Below, in pieces: positions 1-8,723 of a stretch of DNA of 64,000 nt. Where the stretch lies: assembly GCF_022012475.1 (NCBI RefSeq), contig NZ_JAKLWS010000001.1, positions 186,001-250,000 on the forward strand, in the 5' to 3' direction. This DNA comes from Rhodohalobacter sulfatireducens (GTDB taxonomy: Bacteria > Bacteroidota > Rhodothermia > Balneolales > Balneolaceae). Under the pieces are notes generated by a model. It saw only the letters and a program-made list of their open reading frames with translations. It was not told where the DNA came from and did not search any database. Position 1 is the first letter of the stretch, and each line of letters begins with the position of its first letter. Both the position numbers and the translations under genes were made by a program.

Positions 1-391
1 GCGAATGGATAGAAGCAAACCTGAAATGAAATTGGCGGCAATATCCTGAAATGCAAAACCTAAGGCCAAACCGATAATACCGGCACCGGCCAGCAGGCTT
101 GTAACGGTTCCATCAAGATTTAGAATGCTCAACGCAAAAAAGACCCCAATGCCAATAATCAGAACCGACATGACGGTCTCAGCCAGATCAATAACAGTCT
201 TATTGGTAGTGGCTTTTTCGAGGAGAGTGCGTACAAACTTCCGCAGCATCTTTCCGATTACATAAAAAACAACCAGTACCAGCAGAGCCAATGCTAAATT
301 GGGAAGCATCTCGATGGTTGCACTCAACCATGTCTCAAGCTTACCCGCTACAATCTGGTAAGCTTCATTCATATCCAAACCAGGTTCCATA
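1..391 (-). CDS. Mechanosensitive ion channel, MscS family (partial, C-terminus beyond window)
   Basis: This is the N-terminal 130 residues of a small-conductance mechanosensitive channel; the rest lies beyond the left edge. Reading from the ATG at 391 there is a short amphipathic N-terminus, a first membrane helix (about residues 33-47, rich in Leu/Val), a second helix (about 74-90) and then the Ala/Gly-rich pore-lining TM3 (about 95-125) with the MscS signature LAGAGIIGLALGFAFQD. Such channels sit in the inner membrane and release small solutes under hypo-osmotic shock. The family call rests on the TM3 motif, which is very characteristic. A second, divergent MscS homologue lies at 15567-16514, so this chromosome carries at least two. 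Confidence 0.85.
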
Positions 392-795
392 AAATGTGTA
401 AGTAATTTATTCCAAAGGGTTTACAATCTATACAAGTCTAAATATTTAAGCATTGTTCCATTTTATTTTTAATTCCCAAGTTCAGTTTTGAAAAGCCTAC
501 TGTGTATTCGATTTTCCAAGACAGATCCTCAGACCCACCAGATAAGCTGAACTGTAACATCTTGCCAAAGATGTAAGAAACGATAAATCACAAAGGAAGC
601 ATTGATAAGGTGTTTATTCGGATTGAGCAGACTCACTTTTTCTGTTCTGTTTATCCCCTTAGAATCGTTATCATCTACCCGTTGAGGTCTTGATAAGAAT
701 AGGCTCTTTAACAGTTGATTTGAAAAATAATACTTATTAGATTTTTCGCGTTTGTTAATGGGTCATATTCATAAAATTTCTAAACAGATTGTAAC
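392..795. other. Intergenic region between divergent MscS and ABC-exporter genes
   Basis: About 400 bases with no convincing gene. It must contain the promoters of the two divergent genes. It is AT-rich and I see no strong hairpin, repeat or perfect promoter consensus. Confidence 0.5.
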
Positions 796-1731
796 ATGAG
801 TATAACCGTTGAGAATCTCACCAAGATTTACGGTTCTCAAAAAGCAGTTGATGACATCTCTTTCCAGGTTAAAACCGGAGAAATCCTTGGTTTTCTTGGA
901 CCAAATGGTGCCGGTAAAAGCACCACGATGAAAATTATATCCTGTTTTATCAGCCCTACCAAGGGATCCGTACAGCTTGACGGTTTTGATATTAACAAGC
1001 ATTCTGAAGAGGTGCGAAGACGTATCGGGTATTTGCCGGAAAACAATCCTTTGTACACCGATATGAGCATTTTTGATTACCTGCATATGTCGGCAGCCCT
1101 TCAAAATGTATCCGAAAAAGAGATTCCCGACCGCATTAAACAGATGGTTGATGTTTGCGGGCTTGGACCGGAATGCCATAAAAATATCAACGAACTGTCG
1201 AAGGGTTTTCGGCAGCGGGTAGGATTGGCACAGGCACTTATTCACGACCCGGATGTATTGATTTTGGATGAACCGACAACCGGCCTCGACCCCAATCAAA
1301 TCGTGGAGATCCGATCACTGATCAAAGAGATCGGTAAAGAGAAAACGGTGATGCTCAGCTCGCATATCCTCAAAGAGGTAGAGGCAACCTGCGATCGCAT
1401 ACTCATCATCAGCAAAGGAAAGTTGGTTGCAGACGGATCGACAGAGGAATTGAAAGCACGATCTTCCGGAACGAACCGGCTGCTTCTTCAAATAGAGGGC
1501 GAAGGTGTGAAAGAGGGGCTGTTGGCTTTAGATTCTGTGGCTCAAGTCACACCGGCAGACGAGCATGGAAAAGGCAGTTGGTTCGTGGATATAAAAACCG
1601 GCCGGGATTCACGAAAAGAAATTTTTAGGCTCTGCGTAGATAGAGATTGGGTTTTACTGCAACTTACTCCCATGCAATCAAGCCTCGAGGATGTGTTCCG
1701 AAAACTCACCATTCAATCGGAGGACTTATGA
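796..1731 (+). CDS. ABC transporter ATP-binding protein, GldA-like
   Basis: ATPase subunit of an ABC-2 type exporter. It has a complete nucleotide-binding domain: Walker A GPNGAGKST (residues 35-43), signature LSKGFRQR (about 134), Walker B LILDEP (about 155) followed by TTGLDP, and the H-loop SSH. The last 80 residues form the usual C-terminal extension of this subfamily. The 311-residue length is typical. The stop codon overlaps the start of the permease gene (ATGA), and the following genes are a GldF-like permease, a GldG-like protein and a DUF4340 protein, so this is the first gene of a four-gene operon. In Flavobacterium the related GldA/F/G complex is needed for gliding; outside gliding bacteria the substrate is unknown, so the gliding role should not be assumed here. 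Confidence 0.85.
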   Translation: MSITVENLTKIYGSQKAVDDISFQVKTGEILGFLGPNGAGKSTTMKIISCFISPTKGSVQLDGFDINKHSEEVRRRIGYLPENNPLYTDMSIFDYLHMSAALQNVSEKEIPDRIKQMVDVCGLGPECHKNINELSKGFRQRVGLAQALIHDPDVLILDEPTTGLDPNQIVEIRSLIKEIGKEKTVMLSSHILKEVEATCDRILIISKGKLVADGSTEELKARSSGTNRLLLQIEGEGVKEGLLALDSVAQVTPADEHGKGSWFVDIKTGRDSRKEIFRLCVDRDWVLLQLTPMQSSLEDVFRKLTIQSEDL

Positions 1732-2453
1732 AGCATATCTGGACTATTTGCAAACGCGAGGTGAATGCATTTTTCAGTTCTCTAACTGCATACATTATTC
1801 TTATCGTATTCCTGGCAGTCAGTGGATTTTTTACATGGCTTGGTGGTTCAGGCGACCTGTTTTTTGTAGGACAGGCATCTCTCAATACATTTTTCGGAAT
1901 TGCGTTCTGGACGCTCTTCTTTTTCATCCCGGCCATCACCATGCGGATGCTCGCAGAGGAACGTCGATCCGGCACCCTGGAACTACTCGCCACAAAACCT
2001 GTGACCGATTTTCAAATAGTGATCGGTAAGTGGCTGGCATCTTGGTTATTGGTGATCATCTCATTGCTTTTCACTCTGCCTTATTATATCACCGTTGCCA
2101 ACCTTGGAAACATCGATCACGGGGCAACAATTGCCGGTTACGTGGCGCTGATTCTTATTAGCGGTGTGTACACCAGTGTGGGAATTTTTGCATCAAGCCT
2201 TACTCAAAACCAGATTGTAGCTCTGATACTGAGTCTTTTTATCGGGGTCTTTTTCCATCTATTATTTGGAATATCTGCATCTGTATTGCCTGACTGGCTC
2301 TCAGGTATTGCTGAATTCCTCGATTTGCAGTTCCATTATTCAACCCTCACCCGCGGAGTTATTACACTTGAATCTGTAGTATACATGATCTCTTTGATTC
2401 TCATCGGCTTTGTTTTGTCAACAGCATCACTAAGGCGGAGGATGTGGACATGA
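1728..2453 (+). CDS. ABC-2 type permease, GldF-like
   Basis: Integral membrane subunit of the exporter, 241 residues. About six hydrophobic segments are visible, beginning with a cytoplasmic stretch (MKHIWTICKREVNAFF) and TM1 at about residues 18-38. The segment RMLAEERRSGTLELLATKP is the hallmark cytoplasmic motif of ABC-2 permeases. The ATG at 1728 overlaps the upstream TGA in an ATGA tetranucleotide, which supports this start over a longer in-frame reading, and implies translational coupling to the ATPase. It overlaps the next gene in the same way. Works with the ATPase at 796-1731. Confidence 0.85.
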   Translation: MKHIWTICKREVNAFFSSLTAYIILIVFLAVSGFFTWLGGSGDLFFVGQASLNTFFGIAFWTLFFFIPAITMRMLAEERRSGTLELLATKPVTDFQIVIGKWLASWLLVIISLLFTLPYYITVANLGNIDHGATIAGYVALILISGVYTSVGIFASSLTQNQIVALILSLFIGVFFHLLFGISASVLPDWLSGIAEFLDLQFHYSTLTRGVITLESVVYMISLILIGFVLSTASLRRRMWT

Positions 2454-4033
2454 AGGCATTTGATGGATTTCTAAAAACGAAAAATGAAGGGCTCATTCAA
2501 ATTGGACTAGTTTTAGGCATTGCCGTTGTCCTCAGTATTTTTGCGAACCACTTGATCTGGCGGGCCGATCTCACAGAAGACAATCGCTATACATTGTCGG
2601 GAGCAAGTGAACAGATCGCTGATCAGATTGATGATCCCATTACAGTAACTGCATATTTTTCTGAAGACCTGCCTCCAAACCTGGATCTTCTGAAAGATGA
2701 ATTCCGCAATTTTTTGGATGAATTTCGAGCATACTCGGGAGGGAATCTTGAATATCGATTTATCAATCCAAACGAAAATGATCGGGCAGAGGCAGAAGCT
2801 CAACAGGCAGGCATTCAACCACTGTTGGTAAATGTTCGTGAACGCGACCAGGTTTCACAAAGAAGAGCATACCTCGGGGCTGTTTTTCAATATGAAAATC
2901 AGCAGGAAATTTTGCCGGCCATCCAACCCGGCACATCTCTGGAGTACGAAATTGCACTGATCATTCAAAAACTGACGATCGAACGTAAACCAAAAGTCGG
3001 TTTTCTACAGGGTCACGGTGAACCCACTCAAGCGGCAATGCCACAAGCTATGAACCAGTTGCAACAACTCTACCAGGTTGTGGATTTGCGTAACGTAGGG
3101 TCAAACGGTGTACCGCCAGATATTGAAGTTCTTATGGTGGTTGGCCCGGAAGAACCGTTATCCGATTCTGAACTGCTGGCCATTGACCAATACATTATGA
3201 GCGGCGGTAAAGTCGTTTTTGCGATCAACAAAGTGAATGCAAATCTTCAGGCAGGTGGTATAGGGCAGCCGATCCGTTCGAATATTGATCGCCTTCTTGA
3301 GTCCTACAATATTCCGGTAAAGACAAATCTCCTGAGAGATGTTAGCAGCACTCAAATACAGGTTCAAACCCAGCAGGGCGGATTTAACGTACTCAATTCG
3401 GTTCGCTATCCTTATATCCCTATGATTCCAAATTTTGGAGATCATCCGATCAGCCGGGGAATTGAATCTGTTATCTTTCCATTTGTCTCAACAATTGATG
3501 TTACAAGAGCCGAATCAAATCAAACCTTATCTGTCCTCGCTCGAAGTTCGGAACGTGCCGACACCACCCGTCAATTTTTTGCCCTGAGCCCGCAACAGCA
3601 ATTCACAGCCCGGGATTTTCAGGCTTCATACCTGCCTGTTGCCGCATTGATTGAGGGAAATTTCAGGTCTGCTTTTGCTGAGGATGATTCCATTCAAGCC
3701 GAACTCACTTCAAGCAATCCAACCTCCCTGGTAGTTTTTGGAGATGGTGATTTTGTGATCAATGGTACCGGTCAGCAGCAACAAAATATGCCGGAAGATA
3801 ATATCAATATCTTTGTGAATTCCGTGGATTGGTTGGTGGATGCATCCGGTTTGATGGAGTTGAGAACAAAGGGCGTTACCAGCCGCCCGCTTACACAGGT
3901 CAGTGATCAAACCAAAACCGGTTTGAAATACTTAAATGTACTGCTCCCTATTTTTCTCGTAATTGGTTATGGTTTCTACCGATACCGAACAGCTCAATCG
4001 AGAAGGCAAAAATGGATTGAGGAGGGAATTTAA
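2450..4033 (+). CDS. GldG-like ABC exporter auxiliary protein
   Basis: Large periplasm-facing component of the exporter, about 527 residues. It has one N-terminal membrane helix (about residues 16-35), a long soluble region related to the ABC-type uncharacterised transport (GldG/IFT52-like) domain, and a C-terminal membrane helix (LLPIFLVIGYGFYRYR) with a basic tail. A GTG at 2444 is in frame, but the ATG at 2450 is preferred: GGAGG at 2437-2441 is eight bases upstream of it and the ATG overlaps the permease stop as ATGA, the same arrangement as the previous gene pair. The family is found with GldA/GldF-like genes; molecular function is unknown, probably substrate handling at the outer face. 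Confidence 0.8.
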   Translation: MKAFDGFLKTKNEGLIQIGLVLGIAVVLSIFANHLIWRADLTEDNRYTLSGASEQIADQIDDPITVTAYFSEDLPPNLDLLKDEFRNFLDEFRAYSGGNLEYRFINPNENDRAEAEAQQAGIQPLLVNVRERDQVSQRRAYLGAVFQYENQQEILPAIQPGTSLEYEIALIIQKLTIERKPKVGFLQGHGEPTQAAMPQAMNQLQQLYQVVDLRNVGSNGVPPDIEVLMVVGPEEPLSDSELLAIDQYIMSGGKVVFAINKVNANLQAGGIGQPIRSNIDRLLESYNIPVKTNLLRDVSSTQIQVQTQQGGFNVLNSVRYPYIPMIPNFGDHPISRGIESVIFPFVSTIDVTRAESNQTLSVLARSSERADTTRQFFALSPQQQFTARDFQASYLPVAALIEGNFRSAFAEDDSIQAELTSSNPTSLVVFGDGDFVINGTGQQQQNMPEDNINIFVNSVDWLVDASGLMELRTKGVTSRPLTQVSDQTKTGLKYLNVLLPIFLVIGYGFYRYRTAQSRRQKWIEEGI

Positions 4034-4035
4034 TC

Positions 4036-4971
4036 ATGACAAATGCTACAAAGACATTATCTGTGATATTTGCCATCTCAATTGTATTACTCCTGCTTCA
4101 ACTATTACTGGGTGGTACCGGTGAGAGTGATATTCTCCGCGGTGATCTTGTGAGTACGGATCCCTCCCAGGTTAATAGAGTTACATTGAATAACCCCGCC
4201 GATACTTCTTTTGTTGAACTTCTGAAAAATGACGGCATATGGCAGGTTCATGCTGAAAACGAAACCTTTGCTGCCGATTCGCAAAAAATTAAAATGGCTT
4301 TACGGGAGCTTCAAAATATGGAGATTGAGGCACTGGTAACCCGTGATCCCCAAAAGCACACACGCTACCGGGTGGACAGTACAGGTACCGCTATTACACT
4401 TTATAACGGAGACCAGGAGCTGGATCAGGTTATCGCAAGTTCATCACAGTTTCCCGGAAGTGCAGGAGACATCTACGTTCGTATTCCCGGCGAAAACCAG
4501 GTGTTTTCTGTCAGTGGATTGAATCGCTCATCCATTCAATCCAATTTTAATAACTGGCGGGATTTGACCGTCTGGAATGTCCCATTAGAATCAATTACTG
4601 AAATTCGATTTACTTACCCGGCAGACAGTTCATTTACGATTCAGAACACAAACGGAACCTGGATGGCCGGAACCGATTCTTTGGATCAACAAAAGGCCTC
4701 TACTCTTGTGAGCATGCTTGGGCGTTTAAACGCAGCGGGTTATCCACCCGATGGAATTGACTCTTCCACAACCTCCAATCCCATGTACTCTGTTGAGTTC
4801 CTGGCAGACAATGGAGAGTCCAAAACACTGAAATTCTATCGATTTATTGAAGCTGAACCAGCCCCATTTTACCTGGTTACCGCCAGCGGGTATCCCTATA
4901 CTTTTACACTTCCAAAACGGACCTGGGACCAGGGTGTACTTTTGAGCCGAGAAGAATATCTTCAAGAGTAG
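4036..4971 (+). CDS. DUF4340 domain-containing protein
   Basis: A 311-residue protein with one N-terminal membrane anchor (about residues 8-26) and a soluble part made of two similar halves (for example PSQVNRVTLNNPADTSFVEL and ITEIRFTYPADSSFTIQN), which is the internal repeat pattern of DUF4340. The start lies two bases after the GldG-like stop, so it is co-translated with the exporter. DUF4340 genes regularly follow GldG-like genes in diverse bacteria, which suggests a dedicated periplasmic partner of this exporter. The biochemical role is not known. Confidence 0.7.
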   Translation: MTNATKTLSVIFAISIVLLLLQLLLGGTGESDILRGDLVSTDPSQVNRVTLNNPADTSFVELLKNDGIWQVHAENETFAADSQKIKMALRELQNMEIEALVTRDPQKHTRYRVDSTGTAITLYNGDQELDQVIASSSQFPGSAGDIYVRIPGENQVFSVSGLNRSSIQSNFNNWRDLTVWNVPLESITEIRFTYPADSSFTIQNTNGTWMAGTDSLDQQKASTLVSMLGRLNAAGYPPDGIDSSTTSNPMYSVEFLADNGESKTLKFYRFIEAEPAPFYLVTASGYPYTFTLPKRTWDQGVLLSREEYLQE

Positions 4972-5094
4972 TTTTTTGGTTTTATAGACGAGTCAAACCT
5001 GACAAAAGCGGGCATAAAACTTTCTCTTCATACATTTGATTGAACAAACCCCGCGATTTTTTTGTAAACTTGAGAGAAGGTTTAGGAGTGCAAC

Positions 5095-5655
5095 ATGCAG
5101 AAAAAGTCCGATTTCGTATTCAAATACCCGCCAAACTTACAAGAACTGGATCTTGCTACGATGGTCAGCATGTACCGCGACCGCGGTGAACCGCGACATG
5201 CCGCACCGGGAAAATACCTTGCCTGTGCAGTCACGCATAAGCTCCTGAAAAATGCAAAATGGTGGTTTGGACTCTATTACAGCCAGGCTGCATGGGACAG
5301 CCTTCTCACCAAACACTCAGAAGGTTATCCGCTTACAGAGGCCGAACTCAACCTTCTTGGAATTCTTGTTGCATCTGAAGATGAGCCCCCTCACCGCGAA
5401 TTCGTGGAGAAGAACATCGGGGTCAATGCAAAACTCGCCTACCTGATTGTCAACGACATCCGCCAATTCGGGTTTATCTATGAAGATGAACACGGGTATC
5501 TGACCATCACATCTAACGGTGAGAAAGCCTTACAGGGTGTCTGCCGAAGAATCTACGGACGCCGATTTACTCCCGAGATGCTTGAACTTTTTCATACCGA
5601 CCCCTCCTTTGCCCGAAAAACCGCCTCGGGTGATGATCAGCCTACTCTTTTTTGA
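5095..5655 (+). CDS. Unknown protein with winged-helix-like C-terminus
   Basis: I do not recognise this 186-residue soluble protein. There is no signal peptide or membrane segment. Residues 60-80 are aromatic-rich (AKWWFGLYYSQAAWD); residues about 95-165 alternate helices and a short hairpin (LAYLIVNDIRQFGFIYEDEHGYLTITSNGEKAL) in a way that resembles a winged helix-turn-helix with wing. The start is supported by AGGAG at 5084-5088 seven bases upstream of the ATG. It stands alone between the exporter operon and argS, followed by a 97-bp repeat element. A DNA- or RNA-binding role is only a guess from the pattern. Confidence 0.5.
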   Translation: MQKKSDFVFKYPPNLQELDLATMVSMYRDRGEPRHAAPGKYLACAVTHKLLKNAKWWFGLYYSQAAWDSLLTKHSEGYPLTEAELNLLGILVASEDEPPHREFVEKNIGVNAKLAYLIVNDIRQFGFIYEDEHGYLTITSNGEKALQGVCRRIYGRRFTPEMLELFHTDPSFARKTASGDDQPTLF

Positions 5656-5684
5656 GACCCACCCTAAATCCCTCCCAATATAAA

Positions 5685-5781
5685 AGACATGGTATTTTTT
5701 CTTGATTGCAATAAATTATGAGACTTTTTAAACCTTCTTGCCCTAATTAAACTCTGTTTTGACTCGAAAAATACCATGTCT
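5685..5781. repeat. 97-bp RAYT-type element, copy A
   Basis: Starts AGACATGGTATTTTT and ends with the exact reverse complement AAAAATACCATGTCT; the 67-base centre is AT-rich and differs from other copies. The same termini and the same length of 97 bp occur at 53061, 53763 and (variant) 8620, and at 98 bp at 54343. It lies between the unknown gene and argS. Probably a non-autonomous element moved by the RAYT at 53166-53759. Confidence 0.85.
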
Positions 5782-5883
5782 CAATAGCGAAAAGAATCAC
5801 TAAGAAATGACTCTTTGAAACCTGTATATTTACCTTCCTGTTTAACCAAGAATCTAATTCACAAATAATCACTTTTTCCATTC

Positions 5884-7518
5884 ATGGAAACCTATTTACA
5901 GAAAATAATCAGTCAAGCACTTTTAAAACTTGGTTTGTCTGAAGAGCAACTGCCTGACATCAAGATTGAGACGCCAAAAGATCCCACCCACGGAGATGCG
6001 GCGACAAACGTAGCCATGGTTTTACCTAAAATTCTGAAAAAGAATCCGCGGGCTATTGCCGAAGAGTTGATTTCTCATCTCGAGTCAGACCCAAAGAAGA
6101 TTAAGGCGATTGAAATTGCAGGCCCGGGTTTTATCAACTTTCGGTTTGCTGAAGATTACCTGTACGACGAACTGGCTGAAATTCTGAATTCCGGTACAGA
6201 ATTTGGAAAAACGACCGACAATCAAGGAATCAAATGCCTCGTTGAGTTTGTGAGTGCAAATCCAACCGGACCGTTGACAGTAGGACACGGACGAAATGCT
6301 GTTTTGGGAGATACGGTGTCTCGCCTTTTAGAATGGACGGGTGCGGATGTTCAAAGAGAATACTATTTCAACAATGCCGGGCGGCAAATGCGGATGTTGG
6401 GACTTAGCGTTCAGGCCCGGTACCTCGAAGAACTTAAACTGGATTCTGAATTTCCGGAGGGTGGTTATGAAGGTGGCTATATCAAAGATATTGCCAAACA
6501 ACTTTTAGAGGAACATGGCGATAAGTTGGCTGATAAAGAGGATGTAACTTTGTTTAAAGAAAAAGCGGAAACCGTCATATTCGAGGAGATTCAAAATACT
6601 CTCGGGCGAATGAATATCGAGATGGATTCCTTTTTCAACGAACATACCCTTTATGAAGATGGCTCGATTGACCAGGTTGTGCAAACATTTAGGGAGAAGG
6701 AACTGGCCTATGATAAAGACGGTGCTGTTTGGTTTAAAACCACGGAATTTGGAAAAGACCAGGATACGGTTCTGATCAAAAGCAGCGGTGAGCCGACCTA
6801 CCGCCTGCCTGATATCGCCTACCACGCAAACAAGCTCGACCGTGGATTTGACCTCTGTATTGATGTTTTTGGTGCTGATCATATCGATACCTACCCGGAT
6901 GTACTCAGTGGAATTGATGTCTTGGGATATGACAAAGAGAAGGTTGAAGTACTCGTGTACCAGTTTGTCACGCTTGTGAAAGATGGAAAGCCTTTTAAGA
7001 TGAGTACGCGAAAAGCAAATTTTGTCACTTTAGATGAATTGATGGATGAGGTCGGCGAAGATGTCACACGATTCTTCTTTTTGATGAGATCTCCAAACAC
7101 CCACCTTGAGTTTGACATCACCACAGCCAAAGAAACTGGAGAAAAGAATCCCGTATTTTATTTGCAGTATGCTCATGCACGTATTCAATCGATCCTTCGA
7201 AAGATCGATGAGATTGCCGAATTCATCGATGATATCGATCTTTCCGTTCTCACCCATGAATCAGAAATCACGCTCATCAAAAAATTAATTGCGTTTCCTG
7301 AAGCGATTTCACTCGCTGCACAGCATCGTGAACCCCACCGGTTGATAACCTACTTGAATGAATTGGCTTCATCATTTACATCGTTCTACCACGATTGCAG
7401 GATCATCGGAGAAGTGGAGGAGATTATGCAGGCCCGAACAGGATTGGCAAAAGCCAGTGCAACTGTACTGGCGAACGGGCTTGGCATTTTAGGAATCGAA
7501 GCTCCCGACCGAATGTAG
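5884..7518 (+). CDS. argS: Arginine--tRNA ligase
   Basis: Class I aminoacyl-tRNA synthetase charging tRNA-Arg, cytoplasmic. The N-terminal Arg-tRNA-synthetase additional domain (residues 1-85), the HIGH-type signature SANPTGPLTVGHGRN (about 122-136), the catalytic core with GADHIDTYPDV, the KMSKS-type signature KMSTRKANFVTLDEL (about 368) and a C-terminal DALR anticodon-binding domain ending in GLGILGIEAPDRM are all present. The length of 544 is within the family range, slightly short. The ATG at 5884 follows an AT-rich leader with no strong ribosome binding site, as is common in this phylum. A 97-bp repeat lies about 100 bases upstream. Confidence 0.95.
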   Translation: METYLQKIISQALLKLGLSEEQLPDIKIETPKDPTHGDAATNVAMVLPKILKKNPRAIAEELISHLESDPKKIKAIEIAGPGFINFRFAEDYLYDELAEILNSGTEFGKTTDNQGIKCLVEFVSANPTGPLTVGHGRNAVLGDTVSRLLEWTGADVQREYYFNNAGRQMRMLGLSVQARYLEELKLDSEFPEGGYEGGYIKDIAKQLLEEHGDKLADKEDVTLFKEKAETVIFEEIQNTLGRMNIEMDSFFNEHTLYEDGSIDQVVQTFREKELAYDKDGAVWFKTTEFGKDQDTVLIKSSGEPTYRLPDIAYHANKLDRGFDLCIDVFGADHIDTYPDVLSGIDVLGYDKEKVEVLVYQFVTLVKDGKPFKMSTRKANFVTLDELMDEVGEDVTRFFFLMRSPNTHLEFDITTAKETGEKNPVFYLQYAHARIQSILRKIDEIAEFIDDIDLSVLTHESEITLIKKLIAFPEAISLAAQHREPHRLITYLNELASSFTSFYHDCRIIGEVEEIMQARTGLAKASATVLANGLGILGIEAPDRM

Positions 7519-7544
7519 TTAAAACCTGTCAGCGTCTCAACACT

Positions 7545-7648
7545 CGCGCAAGTTTGTAACTTGTGCGAAAAAATTTTACCCGGTACAAGTTGCAAACTTG
7601 CACCAGTTGTGAAATTATTCCACTTGATACAAGTTGCATACTTGTACC
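7545..7648. repeat. Three spaced 23-bp palindromes
   Basis: Three related palindromes built around ACAAGTTGCA-ACTTG lie at 7545-7567, 7582-7604 and 7626-7648, start-to-start spacing 37 and 44 bases. Each can fold on itself. They sit between the convergent argS and methyltransferase genes, so they may help terminate or stabilise transcripts, or be intergenic palindromic repeats. A palindrome-like GC motif (CTTCGAAGGGGG) follows at about 7729. Confidence 0.6.
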
Positions 7649-7742
7649 AGTTGTGGAGAATCTCACTGGGGTGTAAGCAGGAACAAGAAGTCATCTCCCT
7701 TGATCAGCCTTCGGCTAATCATTCCCACTTCGAAGGGGGATT

Positions 7743-8546
7743 TTACACCGGCTTCAGTTTTGTAAAACAAACAATTCCTTTTGTAAACTGATCTTCCACT
7801 TTAAAACCTGATCGCTCAAAGAGTTCATTACTCTCTTCAACCGTCCAGAATTTGAGGCCGCTCCACTCGGCAGAGTTTTGAAACAACCATCCGTACCACG
7901 TTTCCGATTTGATGAGATGCATCATGAACATCACTCCGTCGTCTTTCAGAACTCTTTTGCATTCAAATAAAACCTTTAATTCATCTCCCAGTTCGTTCAG
8001 CGTTCCTCCCATTGCAATCCCGTCGAAAGTTCTGGCAAAAAAAGGCATCTCTCTTGCGTCGGCCCGGAGTAGCAGAATATCTGTTTGATTGGCTTCTGCT
8101 TTTAATCGGGCTTCTTCAAGCATCGCCTCCGCAAAATCGATTGCTACAAGACGACTCTCGGGTTCTGCTTTTTTCAGAGCCCGGGCATACATTGCGGTGG
8201 AACAGCCAACATCAAGATAGGCCTTGCCGGGCTGAGGGTTCACCCACTGATTTAACAACTCCTTCTCTTTTTCGATCGGAAATTGCTCACCCGTTAATAA
8301 TGACAACGACCGAACTCTCCACAAGTCTTCATACACTGATGCCGTTATACTCCATTGATTGGTACTCTGGGCCAACGTGTATTCCTGCTCTTTCGGCAGC
8401 AGATCTACGATATTATTCTTGATTTTATATTCATCCCCCTTTCTTGAGCAAACCGTGCCGTTAAACGGTTTTGAAAGGTTTTCTACTTCGGATGGAATAA
8501 GGATAGATTCCTGGTCGTAAAGCGGAGAACGTACTTCAAATTTCAT
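7743..8546 (-). CDS. Class I SAM-dependent methyltransferase
   Basis: A 267-residue protein with an N-terminal Trm112-like segment (residues 1-55; no full cysteine set is seen) and a Rossmann methyltransferase domain. Motif I YLDVGCSTAMYARAL (about 97-111), an acidic loop end IDFAEAMLEEAR (motif II) and motif LLLRADAREMPF (about 141-152), and GIAMGGTLNEL (motif IV region) are visible; GGTLNEL suggests a Methyltransf_11-type enzyme. Substrate cannot be told from sequence. It is downstream of the SAM hydrolase and dnaN on the same strand, separated by the 97-bp repeat copy B. Quinone or small-molecule methylation are possible. Confidence 0.75.
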   Translation of the reverse strand: MKFEVRSPLYDQESILIPSEVENLSKPFNGTVCSRKGDEYKIKNNIVDLLPKEQEYTLAQSTNQWSITASVYEDLWRVRSLSLLTGEQFPIEKEKELLNQWVNPQPGKAYLDVGCSTAMYARALKKAEPESRLVAIDFAEAMLEEARLKAEANQTDILLLRADAREMPFFARTFDGIAMGGTLNELGDELKVLFECKRVLKDDGVMFMMHLIKSETWYGWLFQNSAEWSGLKFWTVEESNELFERSGFKVEDQFTKGIVCFTKLKPV

Positions 8547-8619
8547 GAATTAATCAGATTTGTTGAACACCCTATTTAATACGCAAACAACTTTTCAGAG
8601 TTACGAAGTGGTCACTATG

Positions 8620-8716
8620 AAACATTGTATTTTTTCTTGCTGACTCACAATTTTTAACTCACAAAATATTCTGTCCAGTTACTGAATTTTTCAGTGGTAA
8701 GAAAAATACAATGTCT
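8620..8716. repeat. 97-bp RAYT-type element, copy B (CATTG variant)
   Basis: Left end AAACATTGTATTTTT, right end AAAAATACAATGTCT: the same 97-bp architecture as copies A, C and D, but both ends carry a compensating change (CATTGT/ACAATG instead of CATGGT/ACCATG), so pairing of the ends is preserved. One end base (A instead of G) breaks the pair near the tip. It separates the methyltransferase gene from the SAM hydrolase gene. Confidence 0.75.
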
Positions 8717-8723
8717 ATTTGCA

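Noticed and set aside
769-1299. Long antisense frame opposite the GldA-like gene
   Set aside because: It lies within a clearly functional ABC ATPase with intact motifs, so the opposite frame is a by-product of codon use.
5685-5781. Copy A as a plain rho-independent terminator
   Set aside because: The 15-bp arms are separated by 67 bases and the same length and ends recur elsewhere, so a mobile element is the better reading.
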